From NCBI GenBank assembly GCA_038249135.1, contig JBBRWO010000003.1, positions 1-64,000 on the forward strand: DNA of 64,000 bases, written 5' to 3'. The DNA comes from JBBRWO01 sp038249135. GTDB lineage: Bacteria; Actinomycetota; Coriobacteriia; Anaerosomatales; JAAXUF01. The stretch's first letter is position 1. Each line of letters starts with the position of its first letter. The position numbers and the translations under genes were made by a program. Under the pieces are notes generated by a model that ran no database searches, was not told where the DNA came from, and was given only the letters and a program-made list of their open reading frames with translations. Below, piece by piece: positions 17,772 to 26,292 of this stretch.

Positions 17772-18494
17772 CTACTTCGCCTTACAGCGCTCCCAGTTCC
17801 ACGATTGCATCCGACGAATCTGCGGATAGCGAACTGCGTAGCGCAGCGCCACCGACAGGCCGCCTCGGGCTGCTTCTGCACGGGTCTCGAGATTGTCGAT
17901 GCTGGTTCGCAGGTCCTCGACGCTCGTGCCACGAAAGACCGTGTAGCCCTTGCCGATCGCCTTGCACACATGGGCGTCTGAGCCGCCGGTCGCGGCGATA
18001 CCCTGCCCACCGGCAAACGCCTGAGCGGCAAGCTTGTTGGCATAGATGAGGTACGGCGAAGAGTTGTAGACCTCGAGCGCTTTGAACGCCAGATCGTTGA
18101 TTGCTCCGCCGACACTGTTCAGCCCAAAAGGTCCGAACGCCTGATTGGCGAACGGGTGTGCGATAACCGCGACGCCGCCCTGCTCCTCGATCGCGCGGAT
18201 GGTGTCTGCAGCCGACATGCCTGCAGGCACGTCCTCCTGGAGGAACAGCCCGAGAATGTGGCCGGCCTTCGACGAGACTTCTTCGCCAATGACGACCTCG
18301 AAGTCGTAAAGCTCCGAGAGCGACTTCGCGAAGAGCGCTCCCTCGATGGTGTTGTGGTCGGTGATCGCGATGACGTTGAGGTCGGTGTGGTTCTGCACGT
18401 ACTCCATGATCTCGGGAATCTTCGCCAGACCGTCGCTGTGGTCTGAATGAATGTGCAGATCAGCCTTGCCCCATAGTTCGGCTTGTGTGCTCAC
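17772..18494 (-). CDS. PHP-domain metal-dependent phosphoesterase
   Basis: 240 residues. The PHP metal motifs are in order: DLHIHSDHSDG (residues 12-22), ITDHNTI, GEEVSSKAGHILGLF, and VIAHP. This matches the short stand-alone PHP family that includes 5'-3' nucleases and 3',5'-nucleoside bisphosphate phosphatases. The substrate is not determined. The start is GTG at 18494, with GAGGGGA 11 nt upstream. It is convergent with the ferrochelatase-like gene, with only 11 bp between them. The 203 bp upstream contain no gene; a short inverted repeat GAGTCG/CGACTC lies about 30 nt before the start. Confidence 0.85.
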   Translation of the reverse strand: MSTQAELWGKADLHIHSDHSDGLAKIPEIMEYVQNHTDLNVIAITDHNTIEGALFAKSLSELYDFEVVIGEEVSSKAGHILGLFLQEDVPAGMSAADTIRAIEEQGGVAVIAHPFANQAFGPFGLNSVGGAINDLAFKALEVYNSSPYLIYANKLAAQAFAGGQGIAATGGSDAHVCKAIGKGYTVFRGTSVEDLRTSIDNLETRAEAARGGLSVALRYAVRYPQIRRMQSWNWERCKAK

Positions 18495-18697
18495 GATTGA
18501 ATGAGTCCCCTCGCCTTGTGAGTCGTGGTCCGCGACTCATTGATAGCCGGTATCCGATAAGCAAGGCGCGAACCAACTGCGTATCTGCCCCCTCGCGATG
18601 CCAAGACTAGTATCGGCGAATCAGCTAGCGTGCTACACCCACGTCTCGGCGAACGGTCGCATTGGCAAGACGAACGCACGCATGCTGCGATGAGCAG

Positions 18698-19855
18698 TCA
18701 CTCTGCTCGGTTCGCCCACGCATGCAGACGGGCGACACCCTCGCGAAGGTTTTCGATATCGGTTCCGTAGCTGAACCGCAAGAAGCCCTCGCCGCCGTCA
18801 CCAAAGTCGATACCCGGAGCACAAGCCACTCCCGCCTCCTCGAGCAGGCGACGGCACAGTGCCAGCGAATCACTCCCCCACACACGAGCGTCGGCGAACA
18901 CGTAAAACGCGCCACATGGCTCGCAGTCGATCCTGAGTCCGAGCTCCCGCAACGCAGGAACCAGGTACTGGCGTCGCTGATCGTAGATCGCGCGCATCCG
19001 CGCAACATCCGGCTTCGCCTCGGTCAGTGCGGCGACAGCCGCGTGCTGCACAAACGCATTGGCCGCGAGGAAGAAGTTCTGCTGGATCTTCTCACACGCC
19101 CTGACGAACTCCGGAGGTGATATCAGATAGCCGAGACGCCAACCGGTCATCGCGTAGGTCTTGGAGAAGCCGTTCAGCACGAATGCCCGGTCCGTGTATG
19201 ACAGAATCGTTCGGTCGGGCCCGCAGAAGTCGAGTCCGTGATAGATCTCGTCACTTGCGATGTAGACTCCGGTCTCCTCGGCTATCGAGGCGAGCGCGGC
19301 GAGATCACCATCCCCGAGCACCGCCCCGGTCGGGTTGCCCGGTGAGTTGATCATGATGGCCTTGGTGCGCGGACCGATGGCGGCGCGAATCTCCTCCGGT
19401 CGGCAACGAAAGCCGTCGGACGCCCGAGCCGGTACAAGCTTGGGCACGCCGCCGAGGAAGTTCACGTAGTTGGGATACGCCGGATAGCAGACGTCGGGCA
19501 TGACGACTTCGTCGCCCGGGTCGAGAAGCGCGCCAAAGAGTAGCAGCATCGCCGGTGAGGTCCCCTGGGTCACGACGATGTTGTCAGGATCGACGGTGAC
19601 GTCGTAGTGCTCGGCGTAATGTGCGGTCAACGTAGTGCGCAACAGCGGCAGCCCGAGCGACTGCGTGTAGTGAGTGCTCCCATCCGCCATCGCGGTCTCA
19701 GCGGCACGCATGATGACATCGGGGGTCGGAAAATCCGGGTCACCGATCTCAAGGCGGACGATGCTGCGTCCCTCTGCCTCAAGCTCCTTGGCGCGCGCCA
19801 CCAGATCCATGACCACGAACGGCCGGATCGCCTGCGCCCTACGAGATACCTCCAT
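18698..19855 (-). CDS. Class I/II PLP-dependent aminotransferase
   Basis: 385 residues of fold-type I aminotransferase. It has RLEIGDPDFPTP near the N terminus, the NSPGNPTGAV loop, ASDEIYHGLDF, the PLP-binding lysine in NGFSKTYAMTGWRLG, and a C-terminal LRFSYG arginine for substrate carboxylate. It resembles aspartate/aromatic/alanine aminotransferases; specificity is uncertain. GGAG lies about 10 nt before the ATG, and the gene follows the radical SAM gene by 15 nt, so it may share that transcript. Confidence 0.9.
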   Translation of the reverse strand: MEVSRRAQAIRPFVVMDLVARAKELEAEGRSIVRLEIGDPDFPTPDVIMRAAETAMADGSTHYTQSLGLPLLRTTLTAHYAEHYDVTVDPDNIVVTQGTSPAMLLLFGALLDPGDEVVMPDVCYPAYPNYVNFLGGVPKLVPARASDGFRCRPEEIRAAIGPRTKAIMINSPGNPTGAVLGDGDLAALASIAEETGVYIASDEIYHGLDFCGPDRTILSYTDRAFVLNGFSKTYAMTGWRLGYLISPPEFVRACEKIQQNFFLAANAFVQHAAVAALTEAKPDVARMRAIYDQRRQYLVPALRELGLRIDCEPCGAFYVFADARVWGSDSLALCRRLLEEAGVACAPGIDFGDGGEGFLRFSYGTDIENLREGVARLHAWANRAE

Positions 19856-19870
19856 TGGGTGGTGCTCCTC

Positions 19871-21151
19871 TCAGCGGTGAGCGCGGTAGATGGCAGTGGC
19901 GGCCTTGCCGAGCGCTTCCAGCCGTCGCAAGTCCGAGAAGGACAGGTCGCGAGTCGCAACCACCTCGTGCGGCGGCTGCGCGTCGAACACGAGCCCGAAC
20001 TCCTCGGCACGCTCCCACAGTTCGGTGCCGGGCAGCACATGCAGGGTCGAGATCTGGACGGCTCCGGGGTCCGAGGCAATCGCGAAATCGATGCCGGCGA
20101 CCACGTCTTCGATCGTGTCCCCTGGCAGCCCGACGATGAGATCGCTCTCGACGCTGATGCCCGCATCGCGACACGCCTCGACGCCGCTGACAAACGCTCG
20201 GGGATCGAACCGACGATGACACGACGCAAGCGCGAGCTCGCCGACACTCTGAGGGCCCGTCTCAACGCTCACGACGCCCGCTCGGACGAGTTGGGCAGCC
20301 TCGGCGGCACCAATGCGCTCGATGTCCACCTCAACGGTATGGAGCCTCACACCGCGCCGTACGTGGGGCGCAAGTGAGTCCGAAAGCCAGGTGAGCCGCT
20401 CAGGGGTCAGATTGAATACGGGGTCGATGAAGGAGAACGTCTTCACCCCTGCCGAGACGATAGCGTCGATCTCCGCCGCGATTCGCGTCTCAGAGAAGCG
20501 GCGAACACGGCCATAGCCTTTGCCTTCGAAGCAGTAGGAGCAGGAATGGGGGCAACCGCGGTAGCCTTCGATGTACGTCGAACCCTCGGCCGGCACGAGA
20601 ACGCCGGTCAGATAGGGCGACGGAATCTCATCGAGGTCGGTGATCAGTCGGCGGTCGGGTGCGGAGACCACACGACCTTCTCGGCGGGCGGTGACGCCTT
20701 CGACACGCGTGATGTCAGCGTTCTTAAGCTGCGCGCTCAACAGTTCTGCGAAGGTGGCTTCCCCTTCGCCGCGCACGATGGCCGTGACGGCCGGCTGCTC
20801 GGCCAGGACCTGCTCCGCGATCGGACCGACCTCGGGACCGCCGAGGACTATGACCGTGCCGGGCCGGGCGGCGCCGATGAGACGTGCGGCTTCGAACACG
20901 GCGCGTGCGTTCCAGCACACCACGGAGAAGGCAACGACATCCGGCTCAAGTGCGAGCGCACGATAGGCGATCCACCAGGGGTCGAGATCGGTGTCCAGCT
21001 CGAGCGTAGTGAAACCGACGCCGGAGAGCCGCGGATCGTTCTCCGCGTAGGCCCTGACGTAGCCCAGCGCGAGCGAGCGGTATCCGGGTGACGAGACGCC
21101 CACAAGTGCGACCTTGAACCGCACGGGTCGAGGAATCCGGATGCGCGTCAT
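19871..21151 (-). CDS. B12-binding-domain radical SAM protein
   Basis: 426 residues. The N-terminal half (about 10-145) has a B12-binding Rossmann fold (VALVGVSSPGY, VVLGGPEVG). The radical SAM barrel begins at GYRGCPHSCSYCFEGKG, the canonical CxxxCxxC that binds [4Fe-4S] and SAM. The family includes P-methyltransferase, hopanoid and bacteriochlorophyll-modifying enzymes and many unknowns. The ATG at 21151 overlaps the upstream gene stop by ATGA and begins MTRIRIPRP; the longer frame adds 30 unlikely residues. The direct partner is the degenerate radical SAM-like gene just upstream. The product is unknown. Confidence 0.85.
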   Translation of the reverse strand: MTRIRIPRPVRFKVALVGVSSPGYRSLALGYVRAYAENDPRLSGVGFTTLELDTDLDPWWIAYRALALEPDVVAFSVVCWNARAVFEAARLIGAARPGTVIVLGGPEVGPIAEQVLAEQPAVTAIVRGEGEATFAELLSAQLKNADITRVEGVTARREGRVVSAPDRRLITDLDEIPSPYLTGVLVPAEGSTYIEGYRGCPHSCSYCFEGKGYGRVRRFSETRIAAEIDAIVSAGVKTFSFIDPVFNLTPERLTWLSDSLAPHVRRGVRLHTVEVDIERIGAAEAAQLVRAGVVSVETGPQSVGELALASCHRRFDPRAFVSGVEACRDAGISVESDLIVGLPGDTIEDVVAGIDFAIASDPGAVQISTLHVLPGTELWERAEEFGLVFDAQPPHEVVATRDLSFSDLRRLEALGKAATAIYRAHR

Positions 21152-21873
21152 GAGGCGTCCACCGAAAGCGAGAACGGCGCGACCGCATGTAGGTGCGACC
21201 GAGGAGTTCTTGCGGGATCGACGCCTGTCACGGATACCCACACGCCGTTGACCAACCCGGTGTCGATGGCCGCAGAGACCCAGTCTTCAAACCCCGGAGT
21301 GCCGGCAGTCGCAGGCGACGCGGCGATCTCTACCGCAAGCGCGCCTGCACGCGTGAGCGCCATGACCGTCGCGGGGAGTTCCGGGAGATTGTGGCTGCAC
21401 GCAGGCACGATGCCGGTGAACGCAACGGCAGCACGCGATGTCCGCGCCGCGGCGAGAAAGCTCGCGAGACCCGACTCTGCCGCGTCGAACAGCCCGGGGC
21501 GGGACGCAAGCGCGTCGTGCGCCTCGGCGGTGCCCGCTAAACGAACTACTTGGAGATGCCTTACGCCCGCAGCGAGGACTCCCTCGGCGTTGCCGGGAAT
21601 CGAGAGCGCTCCGGCGTCGGTTCGAAGGCCGATGCGCTCGATGCCGGCGGCAGCAGCGTTCGCCGCGATGGCAGGAAGCTCCGGATGCGAGAACGGTTCC
21701 GGACCGGTGAACAACACATTGGGACCGGGCCCGCCTGACCAGGCGTCCACAGCATCACTGACGACACCGCGAATGACCTCGGCCGAGAAGAACTCGCGCT
21801 CGGTCTGGGCAGCGCATCGCACACACGCGCATGCAGAACCACGCCCCAGGGGAATCTCAACAAAACGAATCAC
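21148..21873 (-). CDS. Degenerate radical SAM-like protein
   Basis: 241 residues. It keeps radical SAM barrel features: LFTGPEPFSHPELPAI resembles the GGEP strand, and later FTGIVPACSHNLPELP. The cluster motif near the N terminus reads S-A-C-A-C-V-R-C. If C17 and C20 are the last two ligands, the first position of CxxxCxxC is Ser13, and C15 is an off-register cysteine. It may bind a cluster through an altered motif or be a non-catalytic partner. GTG at 21873 has AGGAG 7 nt upstream. It overlaps the B12 radical SAM gene by 4 nt. Confidence 0.6.
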   Translation of the reverse strand: MIRFVEIPLGRGSACACVRCAAQTEREFFSAEVIRGVVSDAVDAWSGGPGPNVLFTGPEPFSHPELPAIAANAAAAGIERIGLRTDAGALSIPGNAEGVLAAGVRHLQVVRLAGTAEAHDALASRPGLFDAAESGLASFLAAARTSRAAVAFTGIVPACSHNLPELPATVMALTRAGALAVEIAASPATAGTPGFEDWVSAAIDTGLVNGVWVSVTGVDPARTPRSHLHAVAPFSLSVDAS

Positions 21874-21923
21874 GCGATGCTCCTCTCCGAAGTCAGTTTA
21901 GCGCAGCGCGACCTCGAGAAGCG

Positions 21924-21957
21924 CGAGAGGCCCTCCCGTTACCGGAAGGGCCTCTCG
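21924..21957. terminator. G/C-rich hairpin between tRNA-Leu and radical SAM operon
   Basis: An 11-bp perfect stem (21924-21934 with 21947-21957) encloses a 12-nt loop. It lies just downstream of the tRNA-Leu gene on the minus strand. There is no T-tract on either side. It is likely an end point or processing barrier for the tRNA transcript, but not a classical intrinsic terminator. Confidence 0.5.
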
Positions 21958-21967
21958 GAAGTGACTT

Positions 21968-22053
21968 TGGTGTCGAAGGAGGGATTTGAACCCTCACGAG
22001 GTTGCCCTCACTAGGCCCTCAACCTAGCGCGTCTGCCGTTCCGCCACTTCGAC
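21968..22053 (-). tRNA. tRNA-Leu (anticodon GAG)
   Basis: The minus strand folds as a complete class II tRNA. The acceptor stem is GTCGAAG/CTTCGAC, the anticodon arm CTAGG-TTGAGGG-CCTAG gives anticodon GAG, there is a long variable arm, and the T arm contains GGTTCAAATCC. The discriminator A and an encoded CCA (21968-21970) follow. It should read CUC and CUU leucine codons. Confidence 0.95.
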
Positions 22054-22084
22054 GTGGTCTATCCCGCAAGGGACAGCGAGAGAG

Positions 22085-22090
22085 AGTATA
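22085..22090 (-). promoter_or_regulatory. -10 element for tRNA-Leu
   Basis: TATACT on the minus strand lies about 32 nt upstream of the mature tRNA 5' end, in the 57-bp gap after oppF. The -35 region is poor. Position and match make it the likely tRNA promoter. Confidence 0.45.
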
Positions 22091-22110
22091 ACAACCCGTT
22101 CTGCGCTCGG

Positions 22111-23202
22111 CTACCCCTTGTTTTCCGCGACGTGGGGAGCGATGACACTGCCCTTGGGCAACCCGCCCAACGCGGCCTTCACCGCCGCTTCGCTGACGAT
22201 CGGCTTCATCTCGATATCGATCGGGAACGGCTTGGCGAAATGGCACGCCGCCGAGTGTCCGGGCTCGATCTCCTTGAGCTCCGGGCACTGCTCGGCACAG
22301 ATCGGGAACTGTGCGATCGGGCAGCGTGTGTGGAAGCGGCAGCCGGTCGGCGGATCGATCGGGCTGGGAGGATCGCCGGGCAGCAGGATGCGCTGACGTG
22401 TGCGCTGGACCCTGGGGTCCGGAACCGGCACCGCTGACAGCAGGGACTGCGTATAGGGGTGGCTCGGCTCGCTGTACAGCATCTTCCAGTCCGCGATCTC
22501 GACGATCTTGCCCAAATACATGACAGCAACACGATCAGAGATGTGCTGAACGACCGAGAGGTCATGAGCGATGAAGACGTACGTGAGATTGAACTCCGCC
22601 TGCAGGCGCACGAGGAGGTTCAGCACCTGGGCCTGAATCGAGACGTCGAGCGCCGACACGGGCTCATCAGCGATGATCAGCTTGGGCTTGAGCGCGAGCG
22701 CACGCGCTATGCCGATGCGCTGACGCTGTCCGCCCGAGAACTCGTGCGGATAGCGGTGTATGTGCTCGGGATTCAGGCCGACGACCTCAAGCAGGTTCTT
22801 GACCTCGGCCTCACGAGCGGCCCCGGTGCCAATGTTGTGAATCACCAACGGCTCCGAGACGATCTCACCGATGGTCATGCGCGGGTTGAGACTCGCGTAC
22901 GGGTCTTGGAAGATGATCTGCACGTCACGGCGATATGCCTGCAGGTCGCGTCCCTTGAGAGACAACGCATCGCGACCGTCGAAGACGACCGATCCCGAGG
23001 TGGGTTCGATGAGACGAATGAGGCAGCGGCCCATTGTCGACTTGCCGCAGCCCGACTCTCCTACCACGCCGAGCGTTTCGCCGCTATTCACAGAGAATGA
23101 GATGTCCGCAACTGCGGAGACCTTCTTTCCGCCGCGAGAGAACACGCCCTGCTGAACCGGGAACTCCTTGGTGAGGTTCTCTACTCTGAGAAGCTCGCTC
23201 AT
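22111..23202 (-). CDS. oppF: Oligopeptide ABC transporter ATP-binding protein OppF
   Basis: 363 residues. Walker A GESGCGKST, signature FSGGQRQRIGIARAL and Walker B KLIIADEPVSALD are intact. The C-terminal oligopeptide extension carries the Cys-containing GCRFHTRCPIAQFPIC segment typical of OppD/OppF/DppD/DppF. It powers peptide or nickel uptake together with OppD. The ATG at 23202 overlaps the oppD stop (ATGA) and has GGGGGTGA upstream; a longer frame adds seven residues. It is the last gene of the opp operon. Confidence 0.92.
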   Translation of the reverse strand: MSELLRVENLTKEFPVQQGVFSRGGKKVSAVADISFSVNSGETLGVVGESGCGKSTMGRCLIRLIEPTSGSVVFDGRDALSLKGRDLQAYRRDVQIIFQDPYASLNPRMTIGEIVSEPLVIHNIGTGAAREAEVKNLLEVVGLNPEHIHRYPHEFSGGQRQRIGIARALALKPKLIIADEPVSALDVSIQAQVLNLLVRLQAEFNLTYVFIAHDLSVVQHISDRVAVMYLGKIVEIADWKMLYSEPSHPYTQSLLSAVPVPDPRVQRTRQRILLPGDPPSPIDPPTGCRFHTRCPIAQFPICAEQCPELKEIEPGHSAACHFAKPFPIDIEMKPIVSEAAVKAALGGLPKGSVIAPHVAENKG

Positions 23203-24221
23203 TGCGCGTTCACCCCCGCACAAGCCATTTCATTTCGCGTGAATCCGGGATCACCGGCGAAGTGACACGCGGCGACGTGGGAACCCTCGATGGGCCGCGA
23301 TGCGGGAACCTCGACACGACACCGCTCCTTCGCGTACGGGCAGCGGGGGTGGAACGAGCATCCATTCGGTACCTGAATCAGACTGGGTGGCTGACCCTTG
23401 ATTGGGCATAGCTCGCCCTTCTCGGTCATGTCGTGACGAGGCAGTGAGTCAATCAGCCCCCACGTGTACGGGTGGCTCGGCTTGTAGAACACCTCGTCGA
23501 CAGTGCCGTACTCGATGGCTTTGCCGGCATACATGACCAAGATGCGGTCGGCCATGTCGGCGACCACGCCCAGATCGTGAGTGATCATGATGATTGCGCT
23601 GCCGGTCCGCTGCTGCAACTCCTGCATCAGCTCGAGAATCTGCGCCTGAATCGTGACGTCGAGAGCCGTCGTGGGCTCATCGGCGATGAGGATGTCGGGA
23701 TCACAGGCGAGCGCCATGGCAATCATGACGCGCTGGCGCATGCCGCCCGAGAACTGGTGTGGGTAGTCCTTCACGCGTGACTCGGGGTGCGGAATGCCGA
23801 CCATCTCAAGAAGCTCCGTCGCACGATTCCATGCGTCGGACTTGCTAAGTTTCTTGTGGAGCATCAGCGGCTCTGCGAGTTGGTGCCCCACGCGGTACAC
23901 GGGATTAAGCGATGTCATCGGGTCTTGGAAGATCATCGCGATACGGTTGCCGCGAATCGCGCGCATCTTGTCCTCCGACAGGGTGAGGAGCGATTCGCCG
24001 TTGAAGCGGACATCGCCGCCCTCGACCTTACCCGGAGGCATCGGAATCAGGCGCATCATAGTCATCGCGGTGACCGACTTGCCGGAGCCCGATTCCCCTA
24101 CTACACCAATCGTCTCCCCCTTGTTCAGGGTGTAGGAGACACCGTCAACGGCCTTGACGACTCCGTCACGGGTATGGAAGTACATCTTGAGGTCTTCAAC
24201 GACCAGGAGGTCAGTGGCCAT
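23199..24221 (-). CDS. oppD: Oligopeptide ABC transporter ATP-binding protein OppD
   Basis: 340 residues. It has Walker A GESGSGKSV, signature FSGGMRQRVMIAMAL, Walker B ILIADEPTTALD and the C-terminal GCSFHPRCPYAKERC extension of peptide-transport ATPases. It pairs with OppF under the OppB/OppC permeases. AAGGA lies 6 nt before the ATG; the oppC stop is 2 nt upstream. Confidence 0.92.
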   Translation of the reverse strand: MATDLLVVEDLKMYFHTRDGVVKAVDGVSYTLNKGETIGVVGESGSGKSVTAMTMMRLIPMPPGKVEGGDVRFNGESLLTLSEDKMRAIRGNRIAMIFQDPMTSLNPVYRVGHQLAEPLMLHKKLSKSDAWNRATELLEMVGIPHPESRVKDYPHQFSGGMRQRVMIAMALACDPDILIADEPTTALDVTIQAQILELMQELQQRTGSAIIMITHDLGVVADMADRILVMYAGKAIEYGTVDEVFYKPSHPYTWGLIDSLPRHDMTEKGELCPIKGQPPSLIQVPNGCSFHPRCPYAKERCRVEVPASRPIEGSHVAACHFAGDPGFTRNEMACAGVNAQ

Positions 24222-24223
24222 AC

Positions 24224-25189
24224 CTAATCCTTCATCTTAACGTCGAGGGCATCGCGCAGGCCGTCACCAAGCAGCACGAACGCCAGCACGGTGGTGAGGA
24301 TTGCGAAGCCCGGCCACAGCATCAGCCAGGGCGCGGTCGTCATGAATTTGGTGGATGCGTTGATCATGTAGCCCCACGAGGGAGTCGGAGGCTGGATTCC
24401 CATTCCTAGGAAGCTGAGTGCCGCCTCTGTCAGGATGGCACCGCCGATCGACATGGTTCCGTAGACGATGATCGGCGCAACGGAGTTCGGCATGATGTGC
24501 CTGGACATGATGCGCACGTCACTCGCACCCAGTGCCCGAGCAGCCTGAACGTAGTCCTGGGACTTCACGGAAAATATCGAACTACGAAAGACTCGCGCGA
24601 TACTCGGCCAGCCGAGAACGCCGATTGCGATGAAGACGTTGATGAACCCGGGACCCAGAATGGCAACCAAGGCGATTGCGAATAGCGTGTAGGGGAAGGC
24701 GAAGAACACATCCGCCGTTCGCATGATCAGCGTGTCCGTGAACCCGCCGTAGTACCCGCCCAAAGCGCCGAGCACCAGCCCGATCACGATGGAGATCGCA
24801 GTCGCGATCAGACCAACGGCCAGCGAGAAGCGGGCGCCATATACGACGCGAGCGAACACGTCGCGCCCCAAGTCGTCGGTTCCGAACGGATGCGCCAGCT
24901 GCGGTGGCAGCAGTCGATCCACTGTGAGCGTTTGCGTATTGATGGTAATCGGATCGCCAAAGCGCTGAGGTACCCAGAGATCTGCGCTGATTGCCGCAAT
25001 CACCATGATGATGATCCAGATGATCGCCGCAATGGCGAGACGGTTCTTACGCAGCCTATGCCACGCGTCACCAAGTAGGGTGCGGCTTGGGCTTGCCGAC
25101 AATGCGTCGTATGCAGTATCCGCAGCAGCTGTCGCCTCGGCGGTTTTGCGATCCTGTTCCTGCTGCATCTGAGGAGAATCCTTCTTCAT
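24224..25189 (-). CDS. oppC: Oligopeptide ABC transporter permease OppC
   Basis: 321 residues. A cytoplasmic N-terminal tail of about 50 residues precedes the OppC-type first helix (NRLAIAAIIWIIIMVIAA), a periplasmic loop with HPFGTDDLGRDVFARVVYGAR, then a five-helix BPD_transp_1 domain with the EAA loop (AARALGASDVRIMSRHIMPN). The ATG at 25189 sits 10 nt from GAGGAGG. A GTG at 25198, which would overlap oppB, is only 1 nt from that site and so is less likely. Confidence 0.9.
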   Translation of the reverse strand: MKKDSPQMQQEQDRKTAEATAAADTAYDALSASPSRTLLGDAWHRLRKNRLAIAAIIWIIIMVIAAISADLWVPQRFGDPITINTQTLTVDRLLPPQLAHPFGTDDLGRDVFARVVYGARFSLAVGLIATAISIVIGLVLGALGGYYGGFTDTLIMRTADVFFAFPYTLFAIALVAILGPGFINVFIAIGVLGWPSIARVFRSSIFSVKSQDYVQAARALGASDVRIMSRHIMPNSVAPIIVYGTMSIGGAILTEAALSFLGMGIQPPTPSWGYMINASTKFMTTAPWLMLWPGFAILTTVLAFVLLGDGLRDALDVKMKD

Positions 25190-25194
25190 GTCGG

Positions 25195-26175
25195 TCACGC
25201 CTCCTCACCCCCGCCGTAACGAATGCGCGGATCGAAGAATGCGTAGCTGATATCGACGAGCAGGTTGATGATCATGACGACCACCACGATGATCACGACG
25301 CCGCCCATAACGACAGGCCAGTCTCGGCGAACGACTGCGTTGTAGATCTCATTGCCGACGCCCGGCCAGTTGAAGACCGTCTCGGTGAGGATGGCACCGG
25401 ACATCATGGCGCCGAAGTCGATGCCGATGAACGTGATGACGGGAATCATCGCGTTCTTGACAGCGTGGCGCCACAGGACCGCGTTGGCGGACAGGCCCTT
25501 GGCGGTGGCGGTTCGGATGTAGTCCTGGCTCATGACCTCAAGCAGCTGACTTCGCATGATGCGCGCGGCGTACGCCGTGGAAACCGACGCGAGTGTGATA
25601 GCCGGCAAGATCAGATACACCCAATGCGGGAACGGCGCACCCGGCCCACCCGCGCCTGACATAGGCAAGTAGAAGGCGTCAGTGGTCCAGTCCTTCAAGT
25701 AGATGCCGAAGAACATCTGGAAAAGCGTGCCGAGCCAGAACACGGGCAGCGACACGAGAATTGACGTAGAGAGCGTGACCAACACATCGGCGAAACTGTA
25801 GCGTTTGACCGCCGATATCATGCCGGCCCCGATACCGAAGATGATCTCGATGATGATCGCAGCGAGAGCGAGCTGCATCGTGTAGGGAAACTTGTCGAGC
25901 AACATGTCCTTTACGGGACGACCGCGCATGAGCGACTGACCCAGGTCACCGTGTGCGAGACGGTTCACGTACATCCCGTACTGCACGATGAGTGGCTTGT
26001 CGAAGCCATACTCGGCGCGAATCTGGTTGTAGACCGCAGGAGATATCTCGCGTTCTCCGGTGATCATCTTGACGGGATCGCCCGGCACTACCGCTGTCAT
26101 GAGGAAGAGCAGCACCGTGACCCCGATGAAGACCGGAACCATCTGTAAGATGCGGCGTCCAATGTACTTGAGCAT
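25195..26175 (-). CDS. oppB: Oligopeptide ABC transporter permease OppB
   Basis: 326 residues, six transmembrane helices. The N terminus (MLKYIGRRILQMVPVFIGV) is the standard OppB/DppB start, and the EAA loop is RTATAKGLSANAVLWRHAVKN. It forms the heteromeric channel with OppC. AGGA lies 6 nt before the ATG. A stable hairpin separates it from oppA. Confidence 0.92.
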   Translation of the reverse strand: MLKYIGRRILQMVPVFIGVTVLLFLMTAVVPGDPVKMITGEREISPAVYNQIRAEYGFDKPLIVQYGMYVNRLAHGDLGQSLMRGRPVKDMLLDKFPYTMQLALAAIIIEIIFGIGAGMISAVKRYSFADVLVTLSTSILVSLPVFWLGTLFQMFFGIYLKDWTTDAFYLPMSGAGGPGAPFPHWVYLILPAITLASVSTAYAARIMRSQLLEVMSQDYIRTATAKGLSANAVLWRHAVKNAMIPVITFIGIDFGAMMSGAILTETVFNWPGVGNEIYNAVVRRDWPVVMGGVVIIVVVVMIINLLVDISYAFFDPRIRYGGGEEA

Positions 26176-26221
26176 GAATGATCCTGGTTCTAGGAAGGGA
26201 CTAGTCCGAGATACAAACCGT

Positions 26222-26261
26222 CCGGCAGGACGCCCACCACGTTGGGCGGACGCCCTGCCGG
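26222..26261. terminator. Intercistronic hairpin between oppA and oppB
   Basis: The stem CCGGCAGG/CCTGCCGG (26222-26229 with 26254-26261) continues with an inner CGCCCA/TGGGCG stem. Five T residues follow on the plus strand; the minus-strand (oppA to oppB) side has only GGACGGTTTG. As the genes read leftward, it probably attenuates transcription or protects the oppA mRNA end, giving more binding protein than permease. Confidence 0.6.
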
Positions 26262-26292
26262 TTTTTCGGTCGCTATCCTCGGTGCGAGTGCT

